Below are positions 36,424-44,929 of a DNA stretch of 60,072 bases, piece after piece. A program made the position numbers and the translations under genes. Origin of the DNA: an uncultured Bacteroides sp. (GTDB taxonomy: Bacteria > Bacteroidota > Bacteroidia > Bacteroidales > Bacteroidaceae); assembly GCA_944319875.1 (NCBI GenBank), contig CALUFR010000069.1, forward strand, positions 1 to 60,072. The letters run 5' to 3'. Numbering within the stretch: the stretch's first letter is position 1; each line of letters starts with the position of its first letter. A model generated the notes under the pieces. It was not told where the DNA came from. It did no database searches and saw only the letters and a program-made list of their open reading frames with translations.

Positions 36424-37788
36424 ATGAGACAAATTGTTATCGGAATAATGTTTGCATTGGGCGCATTGAGCGCCCAAGCACAGCAGGACACTTTGAAGTA
36501 TCGCATCTGCCTGAAAGACAAGGCTGCCACGGAGTATTCCTTGCAGCGTCCTGAAGAGTTTCTGTCCGAGAAGGCCTTGGAGCGCAGACGGCGCCAGCGG
36601 CTGGAGGTGGATTCCACCGACTTGCCCGTGTGTCGTCGTTATGTGGACGAAATACGTCGTATGGGCGTGAGTATTGTGGTGACGGGTAAGTGGGAGAACT
36701 TCGTGACGGTGTCGTGCAACGACTCGACGATTATTGACCGCATTGCCGCCTTGCCTTTTGTACGCTCCACTGAGCGGGTGTGGATGCGTCCCGACAAGGA
36801 AGTGATTGCGCCCCAGCGTGATTCGTTGGTGAACTCTCCCGAAAAGTATCCGGATAGTTACTATGGCGCGGGTGCTGCCCAGATACAGCTAAGTCGTGGC
36901 GACAAGTTGCACGAGGCGGGCTTCTGGGGGCAGGGGATGACTATTGCCGTCATTGATGCCGGTTATCATAACGCTGACAGTATCACAGCTTTTGACTTGG
37001 AACGTGTGCTGGGTGTGAAAGATTTTGTCGATGCCCATGCCGACCTCTTTGCCGAGCAGAGTCATGGCATGGCTGTGTGGTCGTGCATGGCGATGAATCG
37101 TCCGGAGGTGATGGTAGGCACGGCGCCCGAAGCTTCTTATTGGTTGCTTCGGAGCGAGGACGACTACTCCGAGCATTTGGTGGAGCAGGATTACTGGGCT
37201 GCTGCCGTAGAGTTTGCTGACAGTGTGGGTGTGGATGTCATCAACACTTCGTTGGGTTACTATGAGTTCGACGACAAGCAGAAGAACTATACGTTTTGTC
37301 AACTGGACGGTCGTCATGCGTTGATGTCGCGTCAGGCTTCTCGTGTGGCTGATAAAGGCATGGTGTTGGTGTGCAGTGCGGGAAATGCGGGTTCAGGTCC
37401 GTGGAAAAAAATCACCCCTCCCGGTGATGCCGACAACGTGCTGACCGTGGGAGCGGTGGGTAAGGACGGAGTGTTGGCTTCCTTCTCGTCCATTGGCAAT
37501 ACAGCGGACGGGCGCATCAAGCCCGATGTGGTGGCTGTGGGTTACAAGGCCGATGTGATGGGCACGGACGGGAACTTGACGAAAGCTAACGGCACTTCCT
37601 TCGCTTCGCCCATTATGTGCGGCATGGTCGCCTGCCTGTGGCAGGCATGTCCCACGCTGACGGCTAAGGAGGTGATTGAACTGGTGCGTCGTTCGGGTGA
37701 TCGTGTCGCTTGTCCCGACAACATCTATGGTTATGGCGTCCCCGATCTTTGGAAAGCCTACCAAGAATATTTGTCTCAATCCCGTTGA
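36424..37788 (+). CDS. Exported subtilisin-like serine peptidase (S8)
   Basis: A 454-residue protease with a signal peptide (IVIGIMFALGALSAQAQ). The N-terminal ~120 residues look like an inhibitor-type propeptide. The catalytic triad is intact: Asp178 in IAVIDAGYH, His214 in EQSHGMAVW and Ser392 in NGTSFASP. The oxyanion region SAGNAGSG is also present. It probably acts in the periplasm or outside the cell; there is no type 9 secretion tail. It sits between mnmA and xseA in one plus-strand run, which looks like a shared transcript without a functional link. Confidence 0.9.
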   Translation: MRQIVIGIMFALGALSAQAQQDTLKYRICLKDKAATEYSLQRPEEFLSEKALERRRRQRLEVDSTDLPVCRRYVDEIRRMGVSIVVTGKWENFVTVSCNDSTIIDRIAALPFVRSTERVWMRPDKEVIAPQRDSLVNSPEKYPDSYYGAGAAQIQLSRGDKLHEAGFWGQGMTIAVIDAGYHNADSITAFDLERVLGVKDFVDAHADLFAEQSHGMAVWSCMAMNRPEVMVGTAPEASYWLLRSEDDYSEHLVEQDYWAAAVEFADSVGVDVINTSLGYYEFDDKQKNYTFCQLDGRHALMSRQASRVADKGMVLVCSAGNAGSGPWKKITPPGDADNVLTVGAVGKDGVLASFSSIGNTADGRIKPDVVAVGYKADVMGTDGNLTKANGTSFASPIMCGMVACLWQACPTLTAKEVIELVRRSGDRVACPDNIYGYGVPDLWKAYQEYLSQSR

Positions 37789-37792
37789 TGAG

Positions 37793-39034
37793 ATGGAAGC
37801 TTTATCCCTATACGACCTCAATGCCTTGGTGAGACGAAGCCTGGAGCAATGTCTGCCCGATGAATATTGGGTACAGGCCGAGCTGAGCGAGGTGCGCACG
37901 CATCCCGCCACGGGTCATTGCTATGTGGAGTTCGTCCAGAAGGACCCGCGGAGCAACAACCTGGTGGCCAAGGGGCGCGGCGTCATCTGGAGCAATGTCT
38001 TCCGCCTGCTTCGTCCTTACTTCGAGGAAAGCACAGGTCAGGCCTTTGCGGCAGGCATCAAGGTACTGGTGCAGGTCAGTGTCTCCTTCCACGAACTCTA
38101 TGGCTATAGCCTGACCGTGCAGGACATTGACCCCACTTATACGCTGGGCGACATGGCACGCCGTCGCCGCGAGATTTTGAAGCAACTCGAAGATGAGGGT
38201 GTACTGACGCTGAACAAAGAGCTGCCTATGCCCGTACTTGCCCAACGGGTGGCTGTCATATCCTCGCCCACGGCGGCAGGTTACGGTGATTTCCGTCACC
38301 AGCTGGAGCACAATCCGAGGGGCTATGCCTTCCGGGTGACACTGTTCGCTGCCGCCATGCAGGGCGACCGTGCGGAGGAGTCCATCCTCGAGGCACTGGA
38401 CGCCATCAATAGCCGGGCGGACCGGTTTGACGTGGTGGTCATTATCCGTGGTGGAGGGGCGACGTCCGACCTCTCGTGCTTCGACACTTACCTGCTGGCG
38501 GCTGCCTGTGCCCAGTTCCCCCTGCCGATTATTACGGGCATCGGGCATGAACGGGACGACACCGTACTCGACTCCGTGGCTCACGCCCGCGTGAAGACCC
38601 CTACGGCTGCCGCCGAATACCTCATTGCCCGCATGGACGAGGCTGCTGACCGTCTGAACGACCTGGCCGTCCGTCTGCGTCAGGGCGCGATCGCTCGCCT
38701 GAAGCAGGAACGCATTCGTCTGTACCAGTGCCGCAACCGCATCCCCGCATCGGCTGTCCGCCGTGTGTCGTCTGCCAAACTGAATTTGCTCACCGTCTGT
38801 AAGGAACTGCACCGCTCCGTGGAGGCTCTGCTGGCGCGCCAACGCCACCGGCTGGAGCTTCTGCGCCAACGCATCGCCGACGTTTCGCCCGAGAAGCTCC
38901 TGGCCCGCGGCTACAGCATCACGCTGAAGGACGGGCGGGCGGTGAAGGATGCTTCCGCATTACAGCCAGGTGATGTCCTCACCACCCGTGTGTACAAAGG
39001 AGAAATACAATCTATCGTCAAACCTGAAAAATGA
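37793..39034 (+). CDS. xseA: Exodeoxyribonuclease VII large subunit
   Basis: A 413-residue subunit with an N-terminal OB fold (WVQAELSEVRTHPATGHCYVE) and a nuclease domain containing VAVISSPTAAGYGDF, IIRGGGATSDLSCFD and ITGIGHERDDTVLD. A C-terminal coiled coil binds several XseB copies. The enzyme degrades single-stranded DNA in the cytoplasm. The ATG at 37793 is 4 bp after the subtilase stop; a longer in-frame reading would overlap that gene by over 100 bp and lacks family resemblance. Confidence 0.95.
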   Translation: MEALSLYDLNALVRRSLEQCLPDEYWVQAELSEVRTHPATGHCYVEFVQKDPRSNNLVAKGRGVIWSNVFRLLRPYFEESTGQAFAAGIKVLVQVSVSFHELYGYSLTVQDIDPTYTLGDMARRRREILKQLEDEGVLTLNKELPMPVLAQRVAVISSPTAAGYGDFRHQLEHNPRGYAFRVTLFAAAMQGDRAEESILEALDAINSRADRFDVVVIIRGGGATSDLSCFDTYLLAAACAQFPLPIITGIGHERDDTVLDSVAHARVKTPTAAAEYLIARMDEAADRLNDLAVRLRQGAIARLKQERIRLYQCRNRIPASAVRRVSSAKLNLLTVCKELHRSVEALLARQRHRLELLRQRIADVSPEKLLARGYSITLKDGRAVKDASALQPGDVLTTRVYKGEIQSIVKPEK

Positions 39035-39258
39035 GTCATGCCATGTCATCAACGAAGAAAAAAGAAACTTACAGCCAAGCCATCGGCCGCTTGGAGCGGA
39101 TAGTCAACCAAATAGACAACAACGAGCTGGAAATAGACCAGCTGGCCGAGAAAATCAAGGAAGCCAACGAAATCATCGCCTTCTGTGAGGACAAACTGAC
39201 GAAAGCCGACCAGGAAATCGAAAAAATACTGGCCGAAAAGCAAGAAAGTGAAGAATAA
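39031..39258 (+). CDS. xseB: Exodeoxyribonuclease VII small subunit
   Basis: A 75-residue helical protein of normal XseB length, with the pattern SQAIGRLERIVNQIDNNELE and a second helix EANEIIAFCEDKLTKA. It overlaps the xseA stop by 4 bp (ATGA), indicating coupled translation. Several copies coat the coiled coil of the large subunit. Confidence 0.93.
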   Translation: MSHAMSSTKKKETYSQAIGRLERIVNQIDNNELEIDQLAEKIKEANEIIAFCEDKLTKADQEIEKILAEKQESEE

Positions 39259-39262
39259 AACG

Positions 39263-39270
39263 TACTTTTG
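39263..39270 (+). promoter_or_regulatory. -7 promoter element for ilvE
   Basis: TACTTTTG, matching TAnnTTTG, 39 bp before the chosen ilvE start and just after xseB. It suggests ilvE is transcribed on its own and argues against an earlier in-frame start at 39268. Confidence 0.5.
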
Positions 39271-39309
39271 TTGCAGGTTGTAATGTCGAAAAACTTAAAA
39301 TACAAAGAT

Positions 39310-40329
39310 ATGAAAGAGATTGATTGGTCAAATCTGTCCTTCGGATACATGAAGACAGATTACAACGTGAGAATTTACCATCGTAACGGTCAGTGGGGCG
39401 AGCTGGAGGTGTGCAGCGAGGAAACCATCCCCATGCACATGGCGGCCACCTGCCTGCACTACGGTCAGGAGGCTTTCGAAGGATTGAAAGCCTTCCGTGG
39501 CAAGGACGGACGAGTGCGCATCTTCCGCCTGGAGGAGAACGCCGCACGCCTGCAATCTACCTGCCGCGGCATCCTGATGCCCGAGCTCTCGACCGAACGT
39601 TTCCGCGAGGCGGTGCTGAAGGTGGTGAAGCTGAACGAGCGCTTCATTCCTCCCTACGAAAGCGGTGCGTCGCTCTACATCCGCCCCTTGTTGGTGGGCA
39701 CAGGAGCGCAAGTGGGCGTGAAGCCCTCCAATGAATATCTGTTCCTGATATTTGTCACGCCCGTGGGACCGTACTTTAAAGGTGGATTTGCCACGACTCC
39801 CTATGTCATCACCCGCAAGTATGATCGTGCGGCTCCGCTTGGCACAGGCACGTTCAAAGTGGGCGGTAACTACGCCGCCAGCCTCCGCGCCAGCAAGGAA
39901 GCCCATGAGGGTGGTTACTCCGCTGAGTTCTACCTCGACGCCAAGGAGAAGAAATACATGGACGAGTGTGGCGCCGCCAACTTCTTTGGCATTAAGGACA
40001 ACACGTACATCACACCGCTGTCCACCTCTATCCTGCCCAGCATCACCAACAAGAGTCTGATGCAGCTGGCCGAAGACCTCGGTATGAAGGTGGAACGCCG
40101 TCCCATCCCCGAGGAGGAACTCTCCACCTTCGAGGAAGCCGGAGCCTGCGGCACGGCGGCCGTCATCAGCCCCATCGAGCGCATCGACGACCCCGAGAAC
40201 AACCGCTCTTACGTCATTGCGAAGGATGGCAAACCGGGTCCTGTCTGCTCCAAGCTCTACCATAAGTTGCGTGCCATCCAGTATGGCGACGAGCCGGATA
40301 CGCACAATTGGGTAACCATCGTCGACTGA
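39310..40329 (+). CDS. ilvE: Branched-chain amino acid aminotransferase
   Basis: A 339-residue class IV PLP aminotransferase, making or breaking down valine, leucine and isoleucine. Family blocks: [32 protein letters not shown], the substrate-loop [13 protein letters not shown] with the PLP lysine region, and [12 protein letters not shown]. The ATG at 39310 lies downstream of the promoter element and starts the family-like [14 protein letters not shown]. The trmB start follows after one base. Confidence 0.94.
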   Translation: MKEIDWSNLSFGYMKTDYNVRIYHRNGQWGELEVCSEETIPMHMAATCLHYGQEAFEGLKAFRGKDGRVRIFRLEENAARLQSTCRGILMPELSTERFREAVLKVVKLNERFIPPYESGASLYIRPLLVGTGAQVGVKPSNEYLFLIFVTPVGPYFKGGFATTPYVITRKYDRAAPLGTGTFKVGGNYAASLRASKEAHEGGYSAEFYLDAKEKKYMDECGAANFFGIKDNTYITPLSTSILPSITNKSLMQLAEDLGMKVERRPIPEEELSTFEEAGACGTAAVISPIERIDDPENNRSYVIAKDGKPGPVCSKLYHKLRAIQYGDEPDTHNWVTIVD

Positions 40330-40330
40330 T

Positions 40331-41089
40331 ATGGGGAAGGGAAAGTTACAGAAATTCGCCGACATGGCACGTTATCCCCACGTCTTTGAGTATCCTTACT
40401 CCGTGGCCGATGACGTGCCCTGCGCTATGAAAGGCCGTTGGGGCGAGGCGTTCTTCAAGAACACGCGCCCCATTGTCTTGGAGTTAGGTTGCGGGCGGGG
40501 TGAATACACCGTCGGCTTGGGGCGTCTCTTCCCGGAGAAGAACTTTATTGGCGTGGACATCAAGGGCGCACGCATGTGGACCGGAGCTACCGAGTCGTTG
40601 CAGACGGGCATGACCAACGTCGCCTTCCTGCGCACCAACATCGAGATTATCGACCGCTTCTTCGCCCCCGGAGAGGTCAGTGAGCTGTGGCTCACGTTCA
40701 GCGATCCGCAGATGAAGAAGGCCACCAAGCGACTGACGTCCACCTACTTTCTGGAGCGTTATCGCCGCTTCCTCGCGGACGGGGGGCTGATACACGTGAA
40801 GACGGACAGCAACTTCCTCTTTACTTATACCCGCTTGCTGCTGGAAGCCAATCACCTGGCGCCCGAGGTTCTTACAGACGATCTTTATCATAGCGGCCAG
40901 GCCGACGAGATACTCTCTATCCGCACTTATTACGAACAGCAATGGCTCGACCGGGGACTGAACATCAAGTACATCCGTTTCCGTCTGCCCCATGAAGGCG
41001 CATTGGTGGAACCGGACGTGGAAATCCCCTTGGACGATTATCGGAGCTACAACCGCAGCAAGCGGAGTGGGCTGGAAACAAGTAAATGA
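40331..41089 (+). CDS. trmB: tRNA (guanine-N7-)-methyltransferase
   Basis: A 252-residue SAM-dependent enzyme that methylates G46 in tRNA. The SAM loop is [14 protein letters not shown], followed by [12 protein letters not shown] and the family block [20 protein letters not shown], here with SDPQ where many members have PDPW. A basic C-terminus follows. It begins 1 bp after ilvE ends. A copy of the fold-back repeat lies just downstream. Confidence 0.93.
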   Translation: MGKGKLQKFADMARYPHVFEYPYSVADDVPCAMKGRWGEAFFKNTRPIVLELGCGRGEYTVGLGRLFPEKNFIGVDIKGARMWTGATESLQTGMTNVAFLRTNIEIIDRFFAPGEVSELWLTFSDPQMKKATKRLTSTYFLERYRRFLADGGLIHVKTDSNFLFTYTRLLLEANHLAPEVLTDDLYHSGQADEILSIRTYYEQQWLDRGLNIKYIRFRLPHEGALVEPDVEIPLDDYRSYNRSKRSGLETSK

Positions 41090-41097
41090 TAATTTAG

Positions 41098-41521
41098 TTG
41101 TACTTTTCTTTCGTCTTGATACGAAAGAAAAGATACCAAAAGAAAGGATCAAGCGCTGAAGCTCGTAGGCTACTCCGCCCTTACTTTTTGCTAAAAGGCA
41201 GAAACTCGCTTCGCTCAGACAGTCTGCCTTTCTTTACGCAAAAAACAAGGGCTGCGCTTCACGCCTCCTCACTTAGGCGCGGCTGCGCGATGAGAGCGTA
41301 AGCGGCTTCGGCTGGCGCTAACACGCCGGATGGTTCTCCGGCCTCACTGGAGGGGGCGTGAAGCGGAGGATGGCTTTCCGCCGTTAAAAAGGGCAGGCTG
41401 TTTGAGCGAAGCGAGTTCCTGCCCTTTAGGAGGAAAGACGTCCGGAGTAGACCCGGAAGTGTAGACGGGGTCCTTTCTTTTTGGTACCTTTTTCTTTCGG
41501 ACAAGCGAAAGAAAAAGTACA
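41098..41521. repeat. ~420-bp fold-back repeat element, copy A
   Basis: Bounded on both sides by GTAC followed by a hairpin built on CTTTTCTTTCG. Interior blocks include GGCAG-type hairpins whose loops contain CTCGCTTCGCTC. It is the same element as at 56081-56500 but in the opposite orientation. The two halves are themselves related inverted repeats. Short open frames on both strands give similar Arg/Leu/Ser-rich peptides and are not taken as genes. It fills the trmB-mrp gap, which holds nothing else clear. Similarity to the other copies runs some 15-25 bp past the GTAC ends. Confidence 0.9.
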
Positions 41522-41555
41522 CGGTAAATCCCCATTTATATAACCAATAAGCACT

Positions 41556-42656
41556 ATGACTTTATATCCTAAATTGATTCACGACGCACTGGCCACCGTG
41601 CGCTATCCCGGTAACGGGAAAAACCTCGTCGAGGCGGAGATGGTGGCCGACAACCTGCGCATCGACGGCATGAAGGTGAGCTTTTCCCTTATCTTCGAGA
41701 AGCCGACCGATCCTTTCATGAAGTCCATGATTAAAGCTGCCGAGACGGCTATTCATACGTATGTATCGCCCGATGTCGAAGTGACCATCACTACTGAAAG
41801 CAGGCAGGCGGCACGTCCCGAACCGGGCAAGATGCTGCCGCGCGTAAAAAATATCGTAGCCGTGTCCAGCGGCAAGGGTGGCGTGGGCAAGAGTACGGTG
41901 GCTGCCAATCTGGCTGTGGCCCTCACGAAGCTGGGCTACAAGGTGGGCTTGCTCGATGCCGACATCTTCGGTCCTTCCGTGCCTAAAATGTTCCAGGTGG
42001 AGGACGCCCGTCCGTATGCCGAGCGCATTGACGGCCGCGACCTCATCATCCCCATTGAAAAGTACGGCCTCAAGTTGCTTTCCATAGGCTTCTTCGTCAA
42101 TCCCGATCAAGCGACGATGTGGCGCGGAGGCATGGCCAGCAATGCCCTGAAGCAACTTGTGGGCGATGCCGACTGGGGCGACCTCGATTACTTCATCCTT
42201 GACACCCCGCCGGGCACGAGTGACATCCATCTGACGTTGCTTCAGACTTTGGCTATCACGGGTGCCGTCATTGTCAGCACCCCGCAGCAAGTGGCCTTGG
42301 CCGATGCCCGCAAAGGTGTGGATATGTACCGCAATGATAAGGTGAACGTCCCCATCCTTGGCTTGGTGGAGAACATGGCTTGGTTCACTCCCGCGGAGCT
42401 GCCGGAGAATAAGTACTATATTTTCGGTAAAGAGGGTTGCAAACAGTTGGCCGACGAGCTTGGCGTGCCTTTACTGGGGCAAATACCCATCGTGCAAAGC
42501 ATCTGTGAGAGTGGTGACAAGGGCACTCCGGTGGCTCTTGACGAAAACACCGTCACGGGCCGCGCTTTCCTTCAACTGGCAGCAGCCGTGGTTCGCCAGG
42601 TGGACAAGCGTAACATCGAGATGGCGCCTACACAGGTAGTGCAGGTGAAGAAGTGA
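41556..42656 (+). CDS. mrp: Mrp/ApbC-type iron-sulfur carrier ATPase
   Basis: A 366-residue protein with an N-terminal MIP18/DUF59 domain (about residues 1-85) and a C-terminal P-loop ATPase. The deviant Walker A is AVSSGKGGVGKSTVAANLA; DADIFGPSVPKMF and ILDTPPGTSDIHLT also match. Such proteins carry [4Fe-4S] clusters to target enzymes. The CxxC pair usually found after ENM is missing: the text is VENMAWFTPAELPENKYYIF, so cluster bridging would need other ligands. Transcribed alone between copy A of the repeat and the convergent sensor gene. Confidence 0.9.
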   Translation: MTLYPKLIHDALATVRYPGNGKNLVEAEMVADNLRIDGMKVSFSLIFEKPTDPFMKSMIKAAETAIHTYVSPDVEVTITTESRQAARPEPGKMLPRVKNIVAVSSGKGGVGKSTVAANLAVALTKLGYKVGLLDADIFGPSVPKMFQVEDARPYAERIDGRDLIIPIEKYGLKLLSIGFFVNPDQATMWRGGMASNALKQLVGDADWGDLDYFILDTPPGTSDIHLTLLQTLAITGAVIVSTPQQVALADARKGVDMYRNDKVNVPILGLVENMAWFTPAELPENKYYIFGKEGCKQLADELGVPLLGQIPIVQSICESGDKGTPVALDENTVTGRAFLQLAAAVVRQVDKRNIEMAPTQVVQVKK

Positions 42657-42676
42657 GCGAGTGACTGACTAAAGAG

Positions 42677-42729
42677 GACACAGAGTCACACGGAGTCTGG
42701 AAATAGAGAACTCTGTGTGACTCTGTGTC
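42677..42729. terminator. Bidirectional terminator between mrp and the M56 gene
   Basis: A 20-bp stem with one mismatch (42677-42696 with 42710-42729) built on CACAGAGTCACAC, loop 13 nt, then TTTTGTGG on the plus strand. It sits between two convergent genes. Confidence 0.75.
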
Positions 42730-42749
42730 TTTTGTGGTGTCTCTCCCTG

Positions 42750-44288
42750 TTACAGGCGGAACACGACGGGGATGGCAAACTTCACGTTCACAGGCTTTCC
42801 TTTCTGCAAGCCCGGCTTCCATTTAGGCATGGCGCTGATAACGCGGATGGCTTCCTTATCCAGAGCCGGATCTACGCCCCGCAGGATGCTCACATTGCCG
42901 ATGCTGCCGTCTTTGCCCACGACGAACTGTACGGTGACGCGTCCCTGTGTGCCTGCTTTACGAGCCGACTCGGGGTAGCGGAGGTTATTTGCCAGGTATT
43001 TCATCAGGCCCGCCATACCTCCGTCGGGGAATTGGGGCATCTGCTCCACGACTTCGTAGACTTCTTCATCGGTGAGGGTGAGGGCGTGTTGCGGCTTCAG
43101 GACGATGACCATGTTATTGGGATCCATCTTGGCCAGGGCCTCAGGAGTTCCTGCCCAGCCCAGTGTCTGTCCGTCCTTGCCTATGTACTGAAAGACAATG
43201 CCTGCTTCGGAGGAGGTCTCTGTGCGGAATTCCCCCTGGGTGTTGGTTGTGCTTACGGTTGTAGACTGGAATTTCCGGTCGGTGATAATCTGAACGTCGC
43301 TCAGCGGATTGCCTGCTTCGTCCACAATCTTTCCCTTGTAGGTTACTTTGTCAGACTTCTCCTGTTGCAGACCGGGCGCAACGGCTTCTGCGACTTCGGT
43401 TGTAATCTTCTGTGTGGCGCGTGCCACGGCTTCGATGTTGCTTACTATCATGAGTAAGGCAGCCAGCGGGAGGAACATCAGATATTTGGTTCTCCCTATG
43501 GCTCGGGTTCTTCGTTTGTTCATCATAATGATACGCTTTTTTAAGGGTAATACATTGAAACTGTTATAGATGGTTGCTGCAGCCTTATGATGTGACAAAC
43601 CCAACAAGTGGTATTGGTAAGTGCGGGAGTCGTGGCCGGTCTCCAGGACCTTCTCGTCGGCCATGTACTCTAAGTTGGCGCGTATCTCCCGCTTCATGAG
43701 CCAGGCAAAGGGGTTGAACCAGCAGATGATGCAGGCCAGTTCGCCTGTCAATACATCTATGGAGTGCCATTGCCGGGCATGAGCGCGCTCGTGAGTCAGA
43801 ATCTCGTTCAGTTCCTCGTCGGTGTGTGCCTCGGGGCAGACGAATATCCAGTGGAAGAACGAGAAAGGACCTTCGGGGCGGGGGAGGAGGTGTACGGTGG
43901 TGTTGTCTATTTTCCGTGTGGGGCAGCACCGCGCCAGGCGTATGATGCCCGCCAGCTGGACGAGAAAACGCAGAGCCAGCAGGGCGGTCACGAGCCAGTA
44001 GGCGATGCCGATGCCGTCGGCCAGAAGTTGTTTCCAGTCCGTCGTTTCGGCTTGTGTCAAGGTCAGTTCGGGGAGCACCACGGAGGCATAGAGGTCGGCC
44101 ATGGCTGCCATCGGCTCCTGTTGCGTAATCCATGTCTGGATGTCGAGCAGGGGCACGGCGGTCGATACGGCAAAGAAGCACAGCAGGGCCGTCCGCCTCC
44201 ACGCAAAGAACGTGTCCTTGTAGAAGAACAGCCGGTAGAAGGCATAGAACAGGGCTATCGCCACGTTGATTTTCAGAAAATAGACCAT
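42750..44288 (-). CDS. BlaR1-like M56 sensor peptidase with TonB-type C-terminus
   Basis: A 512-residue membrane protein. About four helices lie in the first 290 residues, with the zinc peptidase motif HERAH (HExxH type) between them in a cytoplasmic loop. After the last helix comes a carboxypeptidase-regulatory-like domain (GKIVDEAGNPLSDVQI), then a C-terminal TonB domain (LRYPESARKAGTQGRVTVQF). The M56 part resembles BlaR1/MecR1 sensors that cleave the partner BlaI repressor; the TonB part suggests contact with the outer membrane. The ligand is unknown. The partner blaI-like gene lies 47 bp upstream. Confidence 0.9.
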   Translation of the reverse strand: MVYFLKINVAIALFYAFYRLFFYKDTFFAWRRTALLCFFAVSTAVPLLDIQTWITQQEPMAAMADLYASVVLPELTLTQAETTDWKQLLADGIGIAYWLVTALLALRFLVQLAGIIRLARCCPTRKIDNTTVHLLPRPEGPFSFFHWIFVCPEAHTDEELNEILTHERAHARQWHSIDVLTGELACIICWFNPFAWLMKREIRANLEYMADEKVLETGHDSRTYQYHLLGLSHHKAAATIYNSFNVLPLKKRIIMMNKRRTRAIGRTKYLMFLPLAALLMIVSNIEAVARATQKITTEVAEAVAPGLQQEKSDKVTYKGKIVDEAGNPLSDVQIITDRKFQSTTVSTTNTQGEFRTETSSEAGIVFQYIGKDGQTLGWAGTPEALAKMDPNNMVIVLKPQHALTLTDEEVYEVVEQMPQFPDGGMAGLMKYLANNLRYPESARKAGTQGRVTVQFVVGKDGSIGNVSILRGVDPALDKEAIRVISAMPKWKPGLQKGKPVNVKFAIPVVFRL

Positions 44289-44335
44289 GCTATTAGTAGT
44301 TAATGATAAATGATAAATGGTTAATGGTTAATAAA

Positions 44336-44704
44336 TTATCCATTCTCCTTTCCTTTCTCAATCATATCAATTATGTCTTTCAAGTCGTTGGACGAGATCT
44401 TCTGCTCCTTGGCGAAGAACGAGACCATCTCCTTGTAGGAATTGGCAAAGTAGTTGCGGACGAAGCCGCTCATGAATGTCCCCTTATATTCATTTTCGCG
44501 GATGAGCGGTGCATAGCGGTAGGTGTTTCCCACGCGGGTGGGCTTCACGTAGTGCTTTCGCTCCAGGTTCTTCACGATAGAGGCCACGGTGGTGTAGGGT
44601 GGCTTCGGGTCAGGCATTTGGGCAAGGATGTCCTTGACGAAACATTCTTTCAGGCTCCAGATGTGTAACATCACTTCTTCTTCTTGCGTAGTTAACTTTT
44701 CCAT
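44336..44704 (-). CDS. BlaI/MecI-family transcriptional repressor
   Basis: A 122-residue protein with the penicillinase-repressor winged helix: LTTQEEEVMLHIWSLKECFV, then PPYTTVASIVKNLERKHYVK as the recognition region. The C-terminal part is a dimerisation helix, which the partner M56 peptidase would cleave. It is expected to repress itself and the sensor gene. A 15-bp palindrome over its own promoter (44738-44752) is the likely operator. No beta-lactamase gene is nearby, so the regulon is unclear. Confidence 0.92.
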   Translation of the reverse strand: MEKLTTQEEEVMLHIWSLKECFVKDILAQMPDPKPPYTTVASIVKNLERKHYVKPTRVGNTYRYAPLIRENEYKGTFMSGFVRNYFANSYKEMVSFFAKEQKISSNDLKDIIDMIEKGKENG

Positions 44705-44731
44705 GGATATAGTTTTAGTATGAATTCATTG

Positions 44732-44752
44732 CAAATCTACGAATAATTCGTA
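44732..44752 (-). promoter_or_regulatory. Promoter -7 element overlapped by a palindromic operator
   Basis: On the minus strand TAGATTTG (44732-44739) matches TAnnTTTG, 28 bp before the blaI-like start. Overlapping it at 44738-44752 is the perfect palindrome TACGAAT A ATTCGTA. BlaI/MecI proteins bind TACA...TGTA-type dyads, so this is a likely autorepression site. Confidence 0.6.
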
Positions 44753-44820
44753 ATAATGCAATAGATAGAAGGTTAATAAGTCTGAAAGGTGAAATTTTAA
44801 TCCTTTTCCCCTTGGATTCT

Positions 44821-44927
44821 CACGCCACGCTTCGTGAGGTTGTCACGCCACGCTTCCTGACATGCTAACGCCCCGTGTCGTCAGGTGGTGACGGCACGGG
44901 GCGTTAGCATGTCAGGAAGCGTGGCGT
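44821..44927. repeat. Degenerate ~23-bp units ending in a 39-bp-arm hairpin
   Basis: Successive ~23-bp words alternate between CACGCCACGCTTC(G/C)TGA and ACGCCCCGTGTCGTCA, then return as complements. The last four form a hairpin with arms 44845-44883 and 44889-44927, one mismatch and a 5-nt loop. It lies 3 bp from the end of the export operon and could act as its terminator. Its words are shared with the array at 13138-13228. Confidence 0.8.
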
Positions 44928-44929
44928 TC

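Noticed and set aside
41098-41522. Short open frames on both strands of the fold-back element (also in copies B and C), coding for similar Arg/Leu/Ser-rich peptides
   Set aside because: They follow from the repeat's own inverted symmetry, overlap each other on both strands, and have no promoter or ribosome site. Hairpin structure explains the conservation better.
42750-44704. Beta-lactam resistance locus
   Set aside because: The BlaR/BlaI resemblance is clear, but no beta-lactamase or penicillin-binding protein gene is adjacent and the sensor lacks a penicillin-binding domain at its C-terminus.
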